Shown here piece by piece: positions 33,779 through 44,946 of a stretch of 64,000 nt of DNA. The notes under the pieces are model-generated. The model was given only the letters and a program-made list of their open reading frames with translations, ran no database searches and was not told where the DNA came from. This stretch comes from Arachis hypogaea (lineage: Eukaryota; Streptophyta; Magnoliopsida; Fabales; Fabaceae). Made by a program: the position numbers and the translations under genes. Position 1 is the first letter of the stretch, and every line of letters starts with the position of its first letter. Where the stretch lies: contig NC_092050.1 in assembly GCF_003086295.3 (NCBI RefSeq), positions 145,297,699-145,361,698 of the forward strand, in the 5' to 3' direction.

Positions 33779-33796
33779 TCCCCGGCAACGGCGCCA
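33779..33796 (-). promoter_or_regulatory. tRNA-Asp primer binding site (non-autonomous element)
   Basis: Minus-strand tggcgccgttgccgggga, identical to the primer site of the Tat element, lies three bases inside the 5' LTR end at 33800. It fixes the orientation of this element. Confidence 0.88.
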
Positions 33797-33799
33797 TTT

Positions 33800-35305
33800 T
33801 GACGATTGGATTTTTGACGGTTTAGAATTTCACAAATGAAGTCTCGTTGCAAGTATAGTTTCTAAACCAATCACTAATCCTTTCATACAAAAAGTTATTT
33901 GTCACTAAAACAAACCCCTAAAATTTATAAACCGAAGTATTCAAACCTCGGGTCGTTCTCCCTAGGATTTGCAATGAAGTGTCTTGTTATTGGTTATGAG
34001 TTATTTTGGGGTTTTGGATAAGAAGCACGAAAAGTAAATGGCAATGAAAATAAACTAACAACTATAAAAGGCTCTTGGTAAGGTGTGAGAACTAGAAGTC
34101 CTATCCTAGTTATCCTTCTCAATTGTGATGAGAATTGTTCATTGCTACCACTTAGTTAACCCTTACTAATTAAAGGAAAGTCAAGTGGATGAATTGACTT
34201 GAGCCACAAGTCCTAGCCAACTCCCAAGGAAAGACTAGCCTTAGTGCACTCCAAACCAATTAGCAATCTCTCCAATTATCAATCAACAAAGGAACTAGAT
34301 AACTCAAGTGTCACTAATTACTCTACCTAGGCCAAGAGGAATAAAATCTATACTAAAATCCAACCAAGCATTTCATCAAACACTTGGAAGGCACAAAAGA
34401 AAAGTATAGTCAATCACAACAAGAATGAATTCTAACTACAATTGAATGTAAAGAATTAACAACAACAATCGAGGAAATCACAATTATCATGAATTACCTC
34501 AAATTGCATTATTGAAAGAAAACCAAGGAACAACAATATATCCAAAAACAAAATGAAGAATTACAATTATTAAAGCACACATCTAGAAAGAGGAAGAGGA
34601 GAAGATTAAGAATTGGTAAATGAAAAGTGAATCAAAGCATGAGTTAAACCTAGATCTAAGAAGAGAGATTAACCTAAACCTAATCCTAATCCTAGAGAGA
34701 AGGGAGAGCTTCTCTCTCTAGAAACTAACTACAAAGCTCAACTAAACTAATTGGTAACTAACATCTAAAGTGATCAATGATCCTAAGTGATGAATCCTTC
34801 ATTCTCCTTAATCCTTCATCCTTTTATTCCTTTCCCTTAGCAATTTGGCGCCAAAAATGGGTTCAGAAACCCTCTCAAATCGCCAGGCACGTGTTGCATT
34901 AATGAGGTCATGTGCCATCATCGGCGCGTGTGCGCATGGTACGCGTGCGCGTCCCTGGTCGATTCTGCAATGTGCGCGCGAGCGCCTTGTGCGCGTGCGC
35001 GTGCATGACTGACTTTGCTTCTTTGACTTTTTATGCTTCTCTCCACTTGTATGCTTCCTTCCTTGCTTCCTTTGATCCATGCCTAGTTTCAACCTGAGGT
35101 TACTAGCAAACACATCAAGGCATCGTATGGAATCAAACAGAAACTAGAATTCACCAAGATAAGGCTTAAAAAGCATGTTTTTACACTTAAGCACAATCAT
35201 GGGAGAGATAACAAAACCATGCTAACTCTTAGGCTAAATGTGACAAAAGGTTATCAAAATGTTCTAAATTCAAGGCAAAACAAACCGTCAAATTGGGGTT
35301 TGTCA
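33800..35305 (-). repeat. Non-autonomous element, 5' LTR
   Basis: A 1506-bp copy of 27286-28783 with about ten small differences, including one extra gcgcgt unit near 34995. It is followed by the second atgga at 35306-35310. Confidence 0.93.
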
Positions 35306-35310
35306 ATGGA

Positions 35311-36508
35311 TGAACCCCTTGGTCGAATACCTGAAATTCGACATCCTCCCCAAGGAGGAAAAGGAGGCCAAGAAAATCCGAAGGGAAGCACAACACTATA
35401 CCTTGGTGAAAAATATTCTCTATAGAAGGGGGATATCAACACCATTGTTAAAGTGTGTACTGACCTCAAGAGCCACCGAGGTATTAGAGGAGGTACATAG
35501 TGGAATCTGCGGGAACCATCTCGGAGCAAGGTCATTAGCCAGAAAGGTGATCCGAGCTGGATTCTACTGGCCAACCTTGCAGAAAGATGCCACAGACTTT
35601 GTGAAAAGGTGCCAACCGTGTCAAATGCATGCAAATTTCCACGTGGCCCCCCAGAGGAGCTCATCAGTATCACCTCCCCATGGCCCTTTGCAAAATGGGG
35701 AATGGATTTGTTAGGTCCTTTTTCCCAGGCGCCAGGACAAGTCAAATACCTAATAGTGGGAATAGATTATTTCACAAAGTGGATAGAAGCAGAACCACTG
35801 GCCACCATCACTGCACAAAGAAGTCGGAGGTTTCTCTACAAAAATATAATCACAAGGTATGGGATACCTTATTCCATTACCACAGATAACGGAACCCAGT
35901 TCACCGACTCCACCTTTAGAAGCCTAGTAGCCAGTATGAACATCAAACACCAGTTCACCTCAGTAGAACACCCACAAGCCAATGGGCAAGCCGAAGCAGC
36001 CAACAAAGTCATACTGGCAGGGCTGAAGAAAAGATTACAAGATGCGAAAGGAGCTTGGGCTGAAGAGCTCCAACAAGTACTATGGGCTTACAGAACAACC
36101 CCCCAATCCACCACTGGAGAAACACCCTTCCGACTAGTTTATGGCGTAGAAGCCATGATCCCAATAGAGGTCAATGAGCAAAGCCCAAGAGTGATTTTCC
36201 ACGATGAGATCGGGAATATACAGGGGCACAAAGAGGAGCTCGACTTGCTCTCCGAAATCCGAGAAGAAGCCCAGATAAGAGAAGCAGCGTTGAGGCAAAG
36301 GATGACCGCGAGATACAACAAAAAAGTCATTCGAAGGAGTTTCACCCCAGATGACTTGGTCCTAATCAGAAACGATATTGGAGTCAACAAATCGGGGGAA
36401 GGAAAGCTCGCTGCTAATTGGAAAGGACCATACAAGATCAACGAGGTCTTAGGAAAAGGCTATTATAGGGTAACCGACTTTGACGGCAACGAGTTACCAA
36501 GATCATGA
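35311..36508 (+). pseudogene. Tat integrase (one frame break)
   Basis: The pol frame resumes with NPLVEYLKFDILPKEEKEA. It has the His2Cys2 zinc-binding domain (HSGICGNHLGARS ... CQPCQ), the catalytic D,D,E residues (GIDYFTKW, TTDNGTQF, QANGQAEAAN) and a C-terminal domain with WKGPYKINEVLGKGYYRV, ending at 36508. Between the zinc domain and the catalytic core the frame shifts in a run of six C at about 35647-35652, consistent with loss of one base. Otherwise the domain is complete. It would insert the cDNA into the genome. Confidence 0.88.
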
Positions 36509-37327
36509 CATGCTTGTAATATGAAAAGGTACTACAGCTAAAAGCGAACCCTACTCCCTGATGTACTCTTTTCCCAATTTCATGATTTTTTCCCAAAATC
36601 AAAGGGTTTTTTCTGAAAAGGGTTTTTAACGAGGCATCATAGTAAGGGCTAAGGGAAAATGAATTATCAAAAGCCCTTAGTAGCAATACGGTACCTCCTC
36701 AATTAATAAAGATCTCTTTCATTTTAAATATCTCTTTTAAATTCCCTTTTTATTCTCTTTCTACGAAACGCGCCGATTTAAGCTCGACAAAACGTGAAAA
36801 TCCCATGAACCGACCTAGATGGTCGTCAGGATAAAACGACGAGGTACAAGTCGGCGTAAAGAGGCTATAGAAGTCGATCATGATAAACTCGGGAGCAGTC
36901 CGACTCATAAGTCGGAATGCGAAACCGAGTAAAATTAAAATGAATCGCAAAAGTAGCCTAAGTCACGAAAAACTCAATAAAACAAAATTGAGTACCAGGA
37001 ATAACAAAAAAGAGATAGGAAAAAACTAAAAGTTGTAAGGCTGCCTTAAGGATCAAAGATTCAGAAAAGCAGGCCAGCCCCAAAGAATAGGTTTTTCCAG
37101 AAAAGATCAAAAGAATAGAAAAGCATGCGCGCATAAGGTAACTCAAAACCCTTATCCAAAAAGGGAATTTATTTAAAACGCTAAATTAAACCCTTATTAA
37201 AAAAGGGTATCGTAAATTGTTTTGTTTACGGCCTTAAAAGGCCAAAAATTGTTCAAACATCAACAAATAAATATAAAGAGTTTAAAAAAGGGGGGGTCCA
37301 CAGGCCGGACCCCCAATAGCCAACAAA
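36509..37327. other. Tat element spacer between integrase and antisense ORF
   Basis: No protein recognised on either strand. It contains repeated words of the type aaaagggttt/aaaaaggg (36604-36630 and 37150-37210), low-complexity sequence typical of the variable 3' region of Tat elements. Confidence 0.6.
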
Positions 37328-39160
37328 TCACTTCTTTGCAAGAGGAGTAGAAGGATCACCACCACCAGGACCAGGAGTTGGAGAGAAAGTCGGAGGAGCG
37401 GCAGAAGAACTCGGAGCGTCCTTAGAGCGAGGAGGGGACTCTATGATCCTCTGCCCCCGAGTCTTCAAATCAGACTCAGACTCCACCACGGGGACAGGAG
37501 GATCCACGATGGCACCATCAATAACAATCTTATCAGGGTCCAAAGGAGAAAGGTCCAAGTCAGGAGCAATGACTCCGACCTGCTCCTTAAAAACCCTCCA
37601 AGCCTCATCAGCACCATCTGCAATAGAGTCCTCCAACTCGGTATAGGCCTTCCGGGCATTCAGCAAGTCATTCTTTACAGACACAAGATCAGCAAATAAA
37701 CTGTTGTAGCTGGCTTGCGCTGCCTTCCTCAAATCCACCTCCATGTTGCATTGGGCTTGCAATTTTCTCTCCTTCTCCCGGAGGCCGTCCCTCTCCTCCT
37801 TCAGCTTGGCAACTTCCCCCTCCAACTCCCTCTCATGCTCCTGATATATGCGAAGCCTGCCTTCCAGCTCCTCGACCCTCGAGGTCGTCCCTAAAGAGCT
37901 GAGAGGAGTCTTCTCAAATATATCTAAGAGTTTGCCACAAACCCCCGCCGTCTTGAGACTCTCCTCAACCACAGTGGTGAGGTAGTGCCGAACAGAAACA
38001 TCATCCATACTCATACGAGCATGGGGATAAATGTTCTTTCGGACGAACGCAAGAGCGTCCGCCTCACCAGAAGTGCCAGACTCTAAGGTCTTGCACTTCT
38101 TCGGCTCTGGTTCAGGAGTAGGTCGGACAGAAGGGGGTGGCAGAGAGGAAGCAGAGGAAGAAATTACAATAGGTTGGGAGGGAGTCCCGACGTTCCGAGG
38201 AGGAGGAGGAGGAGAGACAACCGCCCTAGCACCACCAGATCTGGCACGAGACCTTGCCTTGGCTTCCTGAACCCTCTGGTAAGACTCTTGAGCGTTTTTC
38301 TTTGCCATCTCTGCAAAAACAAATTGGTAGCTAAAAGTCAGACAAGTCGGTAAAAGAAATTGCAAGTCGGAAATAAATGAGAAACGCAAAAAGCTACCTA
38401 GTTGTGACTGGACAAAAGTCGGCGACCCCTGGAGAAATTTTTTAGTATCCAAGTATGGGGCCCTCCCCCACACTTCTCGGAGGAACTCTACGATGGCCGC
38501 CTCCACTTCGTCCAGGTCGTCCAGACCATATTTCTCACAGGGGGAGGCCTCTAACCAGTATAGAGGAAAGCGAGGAGAAGAACTCTCATCTAAGAAAAAG
38601 GGGTGGTGGCCCTCTACAGCTTGCACTTTGAAAAAATAGCTTTTGAAGTCGTGGAAGGATTCGTCAAAAAGGGTGAAAATCCTCCTACCTTGTATGGCTC
38701 GGAAGGACACCCACTGTTGCTTATTATTTAGCCCACTGAAGGGCTTGGTCATATGGAAGAGATAGAAGAAAATCCTCAGAGAAGTCGGGAACTCTAAGGC
38801 CTGGCTGATAAATTGGTAAATTTTCAAAAAACCCCAAGAGTTGGGGTGAAGCTGGGTGGGAGCAACCCGGCAATGACATAACACAGACATTTCAAACTCT
38901 GAAAATGGAAGAAAAACGCCCAAACGGGAGACCATACTCTCATACATAAAAAAGAAATGAGGGGCCGCCTCGTTGGCCCTCCCGAAGCAAACCCGGTCTT
39001 CTGGACTCGGGACTACCAACTCATACTTCGGCTCATCCTCTTCAGAAGTACAAATTCTGTGGTGAGTGCGAAGGTGGGTGATAAACTCGGTATCGACTGA
39101 AGGCTCCTCCCCTAGGACCGTGACATCAACCCACTGAGAGAGAACATCTACGGAAGCCAT
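37328..39160 (-). CDS. Antisense additional ORF of the Tat element (putative gypsy-type transposon protein family)
   Basis: The minus strand is open for 610 codons. The first about 250 residues contain aromatic-rich segments (FFFMYESMVSRLGVFLPFS, NKQQWVSFRAIQGRRIF) resembling the plant 'putative gypsy type transposon' domain. The second half is Pro/Ser-rich linker plus coiled coil (ELEGEVAKLKEERDGLREKE) and an acidic tail. A probable 87-bp intron, 38397 down to 38311 (GTAGCT...TTTTGCAG), is a multiple of three and has no stop, so both spliced and unspliced forms stay in frame. Antisense ORFs at this place are known in Tat-lineage elements; their function is unknown. Confidence 0.75.
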   Translation of the reverse strand: MASVDVLSQWVDVTVLGEEPSVDTEFITHLRTHHRICTSEEDEPKYELVVPSPEDRVCFGRANEAAPHFFFMYESMVSRLGVFLPFSEFEMSVLCHCRVAPTQLHPNSWGFLKIYQFISQALEFPTSLRIFFYLFHMTKPFSGLNNKQQWVSFRAIQGRRIFTLFDESFHDFKSYFFKVQAVEGHHPFFLDESSSPRFPLYWLEASPCEKYGLDDLDEVEAAIVEFLREVWGRAPYLDTKKFLQGSPTFVQSQLGSFLRFSFISDLQFLLPTCLTFSYQFVFAEMAKKNAQESYQRVQEAKARSRARSGGARAVVSPPPPPRNVGTPSQPIVISSSASSLPPPSVRPTPEPEPKKCKTLESGTSGEADALAFVRKNIYPHARMSMDDVSVRHYLTTVVEESLKTAGVCGKLLDIFEKTPLSSLGTTSRVEELEGRLRIYQEHERELEGEVAKLKEERDGLREKERKLQAQCNMEVDLRKAAQASYNSLFADLVSVKNDLLNARKAYTELEDSIADGADEAWRVFKEQVGVIAPDLDLSPLDPDKIVIDGAIVDPPVPVVESESDLKTRGQRIIESPPRSKDAPSSSAAPPTFSPTPGPGGGDPSTPLAKK

Positions 39161-39707
39161 TTTCTTTTCTTAAAAGGGGTGACAAGAAACCTACAAAAAG
39201 AAAAGGAAAATCAACACACGGTCTCTAAAGGGAGGGGGTACGGAACTAAAGCCTACAAACCAATCTACCTACAAAATAAAGGCACGCAAATAGAAAGCAT
39301 GTTATAGAAGGGGAAAAAGCTAACCTTTAAGTCTGAAATCAAGACTGGAGGAAGTAAAAGCCTTCGAAACACAAGATTGCAGCACGAACAAATGAAGAAG
39401 AGATTTGAAAGATCGCAGAAACGAAACAATGAAAGAGAGGGAAAGTATTTATAAGAACGTTAGGGGGCATAATGGTAAAATAGGGGCAGTCATTAATGAA
39501 GATGCACCGTTACCAAGGCTATTGAATCCCTATGCACACCCCTAACGGACACGACGCTTGATTAGACGTAACTGTCAGAACCAAAAGGTCACGAAAAGTC
39601 ACGTCGGTTTCAAATCATCACGTCGGTCCCCTTACAAATCGGCTACGATCCCGAGTACGATACTCGAACCCAAATCTTAAAAAGAAATTGGGCTCGAGTA
39701 GGGGCAC
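39161..39707. other. Tat element region before the 3' LTR, with PPT
   Basis: Probably contains the promoter of the antisense ORF (minus-strand direction) and the polypurine primer just before the LTR (gagtaggggc, 39695-39704). No further coding sequence was seen. Confidence 0.55.
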
Positions 39708-40240
39708 TGTTCATACCCTGGCCCAATAAATAGGGCCCAGGATCCAAGCAAAGAAGCCCAACCCAAAGGGTTGGCTCTCCCCCAGTACCAGCCTTCATCC
39801 CAAGAAGTCGGTACTGAACACGACCTGCTCCAAAGAAGTCGGATACGAGGGTTAGCTGGCAGATAACACTCATTCGAATGAGTAACTGCCCCTAGAAACT
39901 CTCTAACCACTTCATAGAGCCATATCTTAACCTCCCTAAGATATGGGAACGGTTATCCACCTAAAAAGGTGGCACTACTTCAGCGGTGGTTATTGGTTCA
40001 CCACTATAAATACACTGACACCATTCAGGTATCTCTAAGTTCCAATATTCTCTAACCTGCTCACACTCTTGCTAACTTAGGCATCGGAGTGTCTTTGCAA
40101 GTACCACCCCCCATTCTTTCTCACGTACAAGTCAGACGGAGGAACACCGAGTACCAGATCCACTCGAAAGCCACCTCCTTCATACGTTTGGGCCAACCAA
40201 CGCCATCCAGCCCATTAATCTCCGGTTACCCACCGTAACA
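39708..40240 (+). repeat. Tat element 3' LTR
   Basis: 533 bp, same length as the 5' LTR. By eye only five substitutions, all transitions. It ends GTAACA and is followed by the duplicated ataat. Confidence 0.95.
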
Positions 40241-40245
40241 ATAAT

Positions 40246-40416
40246 ATCTTTTTCTTTTTACTTTAGTTTAATTTTAAAAATTTTATGATTAGAAATCTTT
40301 CTTTTATTTTAAGTTGGTATTTTTTTATTTTTTAGTTATTTTTATTTCTGTAATTCCTCTATAAAGATAATGATTTCCTGTACATTTGATATAACATAAT
40401 ATTCAAATACTTTAAG
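40246..40416 (+). repeat. Copia 5' LTR, right fragment
   Basis: Continues the LTR begun at 22657 and matches the 3' LTR part ending at 55633 (shared ttgatataacataatattc). It ends one base before the tggtatcagagc primer site. Confidence 0.88.
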
Positions 40417-40417
40417 T

Positions 40418-40429
40418 TGGTATCAGAGC
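40418..40429 (+). promoter_or_regulatory. Copia primer binding site (initiator tRNA-Met)
   Basis: tggtatcagagc is the standard plant Ty1/copia primer site, complementary to the 3' end of initiator tRNA-Met. It lies directly after the LTR. Confidence 0.9.
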
Positions 40430-40462
40430 AGGATCTCTGCATTGTGCCTCTGATTTATAGCT

Positions 40463-41170
40463 ATGGTTGACAGTTCCTCAATCATTAATCATGAACAGAA
40501 GGAGAACACTACTACTCCTCCATCATATTTAAAATTTGAACAATGGGTACTAGTTAGTGGTGACTCCCATTCAATTCTGATCACAACATTTCGACTCAAT
40601 GGATCAAATTACCTTAGGTGGTCTCAATCAATTCAGATGTATATCCGTGAAAGAGGGAGGATTGGATATCTCACCGGTGAGCGAAGCCAACCTAACATCA
40701 CTGACCCACAATATAATGTGTGGGATACCGAAAATTTCATGGTGATGACATAGCTGGTGAGCTCAATGGAGGAGGATATCAGTAGTAACTATATGTAATA
40801 TACCATTGCCAAAGAATTGTGGGATAGTGTCAAGGAGATGTATTCTGATTTTGGAAATAAATCCAAATTTATGAACTTACTATAAAAGTTAGAGAAATTC
40901 AACAAGGGAGTCACAATGTCACCAAATATTTTCATACGTTGAAGCAGGTGTGGCAGGACCTTGACCACTTCAATAACTACAAGTGGAATTCAACCACTGA
41001 TGCCAAACACCACCAACAAATAGTGGAAGAAGGGATAACATTTCGATTTTTGTAGGCTTCAATGTAGAGCTAGATGAAGTTCATGGCAGTGGAAGAACAA
41101 TCTTACCCTCAATTGAAGAAGTATTTGTTGAAATTAGAAGAGAGAAAACTCGTAGAGTGTGATGATAGAA
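40463..41170 (+). pseudogene. Copia gag remnant
   Basis: Starts MVDSSSIINHEQKENTTTPP and includes the copia gag signature NGSNYLRWSQSIQMYI followed by ELWDSVKEMYSDFGN. The frame is broken by several stops (first at 40751-40753) and small shifts. In intact relatives this domain forms the virus-like particle. Confidence 0.8.
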
Positions 41171-42194
41171 AAAGGCAAGACTGAACAGACTTTTTTGGAG
41201 TCTAATGCACTCTTAGTGACACCTGTTGCACTTAAAAGTTCATCAAATCAAAAGTACCTCTCCAATCTTTGGTGTGACCACTGTAATAAACCCGAAAAAC
41301 CTGCTGGAAGATTCATGGAAAACCAGCACATTTTAAAGGCAGCAAATCTGGTCCCAAAATATGTTCTACTCCAGCTGCTCATGAGGCTGAAAAATCATCC
41401 TTGAGTAAGGAGCAGGTTGAGCAGCTCATACGGCTGTTAAATTTCAGTTCTGTGTCTAGTATTCCTAGTGATTCTTTGGCTCAAATAGGTAATTTTAGTA
41501 TTCCTATGTCCCTTAACTGCACCTCAAACTTGAATGCACTATGGATTATCGATTCAGGTGCATCTGACCTATGATCAGCCTCTCCCCTTTATTTAAAACT
41601 TATTCTCCCTGTTTTGAAAATGAGAAAATTAGAGTTGCTTATGGTAAATTTTCATCTATTACTGAAAAAAGTACAATTAATTATCCAAAAATATTGACCT
41701 AAGAAATGTCCTACATGTACTAAATTTTTTTTGTAATCTTCTCTCTATTAGTACAATCTGCAAGAATTCCAATTGTGCTGTGACATTCTTTGACACTCAT
41801 GGTATTTTTCAGGATCGGACCTCGAGAAAGATAATTGGCAGTGCTAAGATGATGGATTGAGTCTATCATTTTGAGGATATTTCGGAGGATAAAGTAGTCC
41901 AAGGATTTAGTGGTATAAGTTCTATGCCTATAAAGTACCAAATAATGCTCTGACATAATAGACTAGGATACCCTAGTTTTCCATATCTCAAACATTTATT
42001 TCCAAGTTTATTTAAAAATATTGATTCTTCCTTACTTAAATATGAAAGTTGTATTCGTGCAAGGAGTCATAAAGTTCCTTATTACTCTCAACCTTATCAT
42101 GCATCTAAACCTTTTACTTGATTCATAGTGATGTATGGGGTCCATCGAAAATAACAACTCAATTTGAAAAAAAAATGGTTTGTAATTTTTATCC
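41171..42194 (+). pseudogene. Copia zinc knuckle, protease and integrase N-terminus, badly decayed
   Basis: A cysteine-containing stretch (WCDHCNKP) is followed by the protease core (LWIIDSGASD, about 41540-41570) with a stop immediately after. Integrase N-terminal remnants (HNRLGYPSFPYLK-like, about 41955) follow. Frames switch repeatedly. Confidence 0.65.
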
Positions 42195-42776
42195 ATGACC
42201 ACACATGACTATGTTAGATCTATCTCATGCATGAAAAATCTGAGGTTTTTTAAAAATTTTGAGTATTTTTCAACAATGGTAGAAACACAATTTGACACAA
42301 AAATTTCAATATTGAGAAGTGATAATGGCACTGAATACTTTAATAAAAATTTTGGTGAATTTTTTCAAAAGAAAGTTATTCACAATCAATCTATATGTCC
42401 CAATGCACCCCAACAAAATGGCATTGCTGAAAAGAGGAATAAACATCTTTTCGAAGTAGCACATGTCATTATGTTTGAGGATAATATTCCAAAGTATTTA
42501 TGGGGAGATGCTGTCCTAACAGCAGCCTATCTTATAAATCGAATGCCCACGCGTGTGTTAAATTACTGCATATCATTGGATACTTTCAAAAAGAATTTTT
42601 CAGCATGTAGGTTGCATTTTGACTTACCTTTAAAAGTATTTGGTTGTATTGTATTTTTGCATATACGTTCATATCGAAGTAAACTTGATCCAAGAGCAGA
42701 AAAGTGCATTTTTATTGGCTATTTCCCAAGTCAAAAGGGATATAGATGTTTCAATCCACACACAAAAAAATTTTAA
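42195..42776 (+). pseudogene. Copia integrase core fragment
   Basis: An open stretch of about 190 codons covers the catalytic part: LRSDNGTEYFNKNF (second Asp) and CPNAPQQNGIAEKRNKH (catalytic Glu), then the conserved KVFGCIVFLH and KCIFIGY motifs. The first catalytic Asp region lies upstream in another frame. Confidence 0.85.
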
Positions 42777-44047
42777 GTAAGCATGAATGTTACTTTTTTG
42801 GAACATGAAACCTTTTTTTAGAAAAATTCTCTTCGGAGGAGAGTCTAAGTCAAGAAATTTTTTTTTCATGAACCTTTATCCACTCCTATCTTACATATTA
42901 AGGATACAACTTTCACTGATCAAACAAATTCTGAAACAATTATAAAAAAAGATGTGAAAACTAATTCTGAAATTGTGTCAGAATTAGTTGGAACCGAAAC
43001 AGGAAAAGAAATACCACAATCAGAAAAGGAGCTTTGATGTTATGTTTGGAAATATTCCAAGAAAACTAGAGACCAGCCTATCATCTCTGTACCAACCCAA
43101 TCTGAAAATTTAGAAGACGGCCCAATTGTAGTATTTCAGGAACTTTCAGATAAATTTGAAATTGCCACTTCTAATAATAACTTGCCAATAGCCCTTAGAA
43201 AAGAAACCAGAACCTACACAAAAAAAAGTACCCAAAACCAGCACCAACCATCCTATTTTCAATTATGTCTCTTACCAAAATCTCTCTCAAAATCATCGAG
43301 CATTTACTTCTAAAATTACAAATCTGTTTGAGCCCAAGATCAAGAGAAAGCACTAGATGATCCCACCTGAAAAGTAGCAGTGTTAGAAGAGTGGCATGCA
43401 CTCAAGAAGAATGAAATTTAGAAGATTGTAGACCTATCACAGGACAAAAAATTGATTGGCTGCAAGTAGGTTTTCACCATCAAGTGCAAGGCTAATGAAA
43501 GCATAAAGAGATATAAGGTTAGGTTAGTAGCTAAGGGATTTACACAAATCTATGGAGTAGACTATCAAGAGACCTTTGCTTTAGTTGCTAAGCTCAACTC
43601 TATGCGAATTCTCTTATCTCTTGCTGCGAATTACAATTTGCCTTTACATCAATTAGATATAAGGAGTGTTTTTCTGAATGGAGAGCTAGAGGAAGAGGTG
43701 TTCATGAAACTTTCACCTTGATTTGAGGCTGAAATAGGGAGGAATAAAATGTGCAAACTAAAGAAGTCTCTCTATAGATTGAAATAATCCTCAAGAGTTT
43801 GGTTTGAACGACTTGGAATGGTGGTAAAAAGACTTGGTTATAATCAAAGCCAAGCTGATCATACACTTTTCTATAAATATTCAACAGCTAATAAAACTGC
43901 TATCTTAATTGTATATCTTGGAGCTAAAAGATTTGAAGGAGAAGCTTGCCTAAGCATTTGAAATAAAAAAAACTTGGCTCATTAAAATACTTTTTTAGAA
44001 TTGAATTTTCAAGGTTTAAGGAAGGCATTTTTATGAACCAATGAAGA
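42777..44047 (+). pseudogene. Copia linker and reverse transcriptase remnant, left part
   Basis: From about 43370 the RT starts (CKANESIKRYKVRLVAKGFTQ, DYQETFALVAKLNSMR, LHQLDIRSVFLNGELEEEV) with several stops. The frame runs to about 44047, where the Athila-like element is inserted, so the RT/RNase H continues at 54636. Confidence 0.8.
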
Positions 44048-44052
44048 TACAT
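44048..44052 (+). repeat. Target duplication tacat (left) of the Athila-like element
   Basis: tacat precedes TGATGAGCGG and recurs at 54631-54635 after the terminal CA. Removing the insertion joins copia RT sequence (gaagatacat + cctatatctt) in register. Confidence 0.92.
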
Positions 44053-44946
44053 TGATGAGCGGATATTTTATACGCTTTTTGGGGATAATTTCATATAGTT
44101 TTGAGTATGTTTTAGTTAGTTTTTAGTCTATTTTTTTTAGTTTTTAGGAAAAATTCATATTTCTGGACTTTACTATGAGTTGTGTGTTTTTCTGTAATTT
44201 CAGGTATTTTTCTGGCTGAAATTGAAGGAGCTGAGCAAAAATCTGATTCAGGCTGAAAAAGGACTGCTGATGCTGTTGGATTCTGACCTCCCTGCACTCA
44301 AAGTGGATTTTCTGGAGCTACAGAACTCGAAATGGCGTGATTCCAATTGCGTTGGAAAGTAGACATCCAGGGCTTTCCAGCAATATATAATAGTCCATAC
44401 TTTGCATAAGAATAGATGACGTAAACTGACATCCAGGGCTTTCCAGCAATATATAATAGTCCATACTTTGCACAAGAATAGATGACGTAAAATGGCGTTC
44501 AACGCCAGTCTTCTACCCAATTCTGGCGTCCAGCGCCAGAAAAGGATCAAAAGCTGGAGTTGAACGCCCAAACTGGCATAAAAACTGGCGTTCAACTCCA
44601 CAAATGGCCTCTGCACGTGAATTGCTTAAGTCTCAACCCCAGCACACACCAAGTGGGCCCCAGCACACACCAAGTGGGCCCCAGAAGTGGATCTCTGCAT
44701 CATCCATCAAAGTTTATCCAATTTTTGTAAACCTAGGCTACTAGTTTAGTATTTAAACAACTTTTAGAGACTTATTTTGTATCTCATGACATTTCAGATC
44801 TAAACTTTGTATTCTCTGACGGCATGAGTCTCTAAACCCCATTGTTGGGGGTGAGGAGCTCTGCTGTGTCTCGATGAATTAATGCAAGTACTTCTGTTTT
44901 CCATTCAAACACGCTTGTTCCTATCTAAGATGTTCATTCGCGCTTA
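44053..44946 (+). repeat. Athila-like 5' LTR, 3'-truncated
   Basis: Matches the first about 830 bp of the 3' LTR, ending at cattcgcgctta. It differs by a 66-bp tandem duplication (units 44362-44427 and 44428-44493) not present in the 3' LTR. The two LTRs also differ at about ten single positions. Confidence 0.88.
44494..44599. repeat. Palindrome array in the 5' LTR (4 sites, 31-bp spacing)
   Basis: ggcgttcaacgcc (44494), ggcgtccagcgcc (44525), ggagttgaacgcc (44556) and ggcgttcaactcc (44587) start exactly 31 bp apart. Sites one and two are flanked by CTG...CAG or TGG...CCA, which extends the dyad. Confidence 0.9.

Larger units (their letters stand above)
27286..35305 (-). mobile_element. Non-autonomous LTR retrotransposon (minus strand), 8.0 kb
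   Basis: Two 1.5-kb direct repeats flank about 5 kb of internal sequence. Read on the minus strand: 5' LTR (35305 to 33800), tRNA-Asp primer site (33796-33779), one 600-codon ORF without any RT, integrase or protease motif, a CpG-rich repeat block, an AT-rich spacer with a (TA)n tract, a PPT (aagtgtggggaggt) and the 3' LTR (28783 to 27286). Exact 5-bp duplication atgga. The LTRs differ by about ten small changes over 1.5 kb by eye, so it is young. It must have been mobilised in trans. The hairpin and PPT modules shared with the Athila-like element at 44053 point to an Athila-type partner (inference). Confidence 0.9.
22730..40240 (+). mobile_element. Ty3/gypsy retrotransposon of the Tat lineage, nearly intact, with a nested element
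   Basis: It is bounded by 533-bp LTRs that differ at only five positions by eye. It has a tRNA-Asp primer site, gag, protease, RT, RNase H, a second archaeal-type RNase H, integrase, and an antisense ORF between integrase and the 3' LTR. Dual RNase H and an antisense extra ORF are Tat-lineage marks. Without the 8.0-kb inner element (27286-35305) and its atgga duplication the element is about 9.5 kb. Coding lesions are few: one TAG in the second RNase H and one single-base frame break in integrase. Low LTR divergence indicates a recent insertion (my estimate is well under 1 million years at usual plant rates). Confidence 0.93.
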
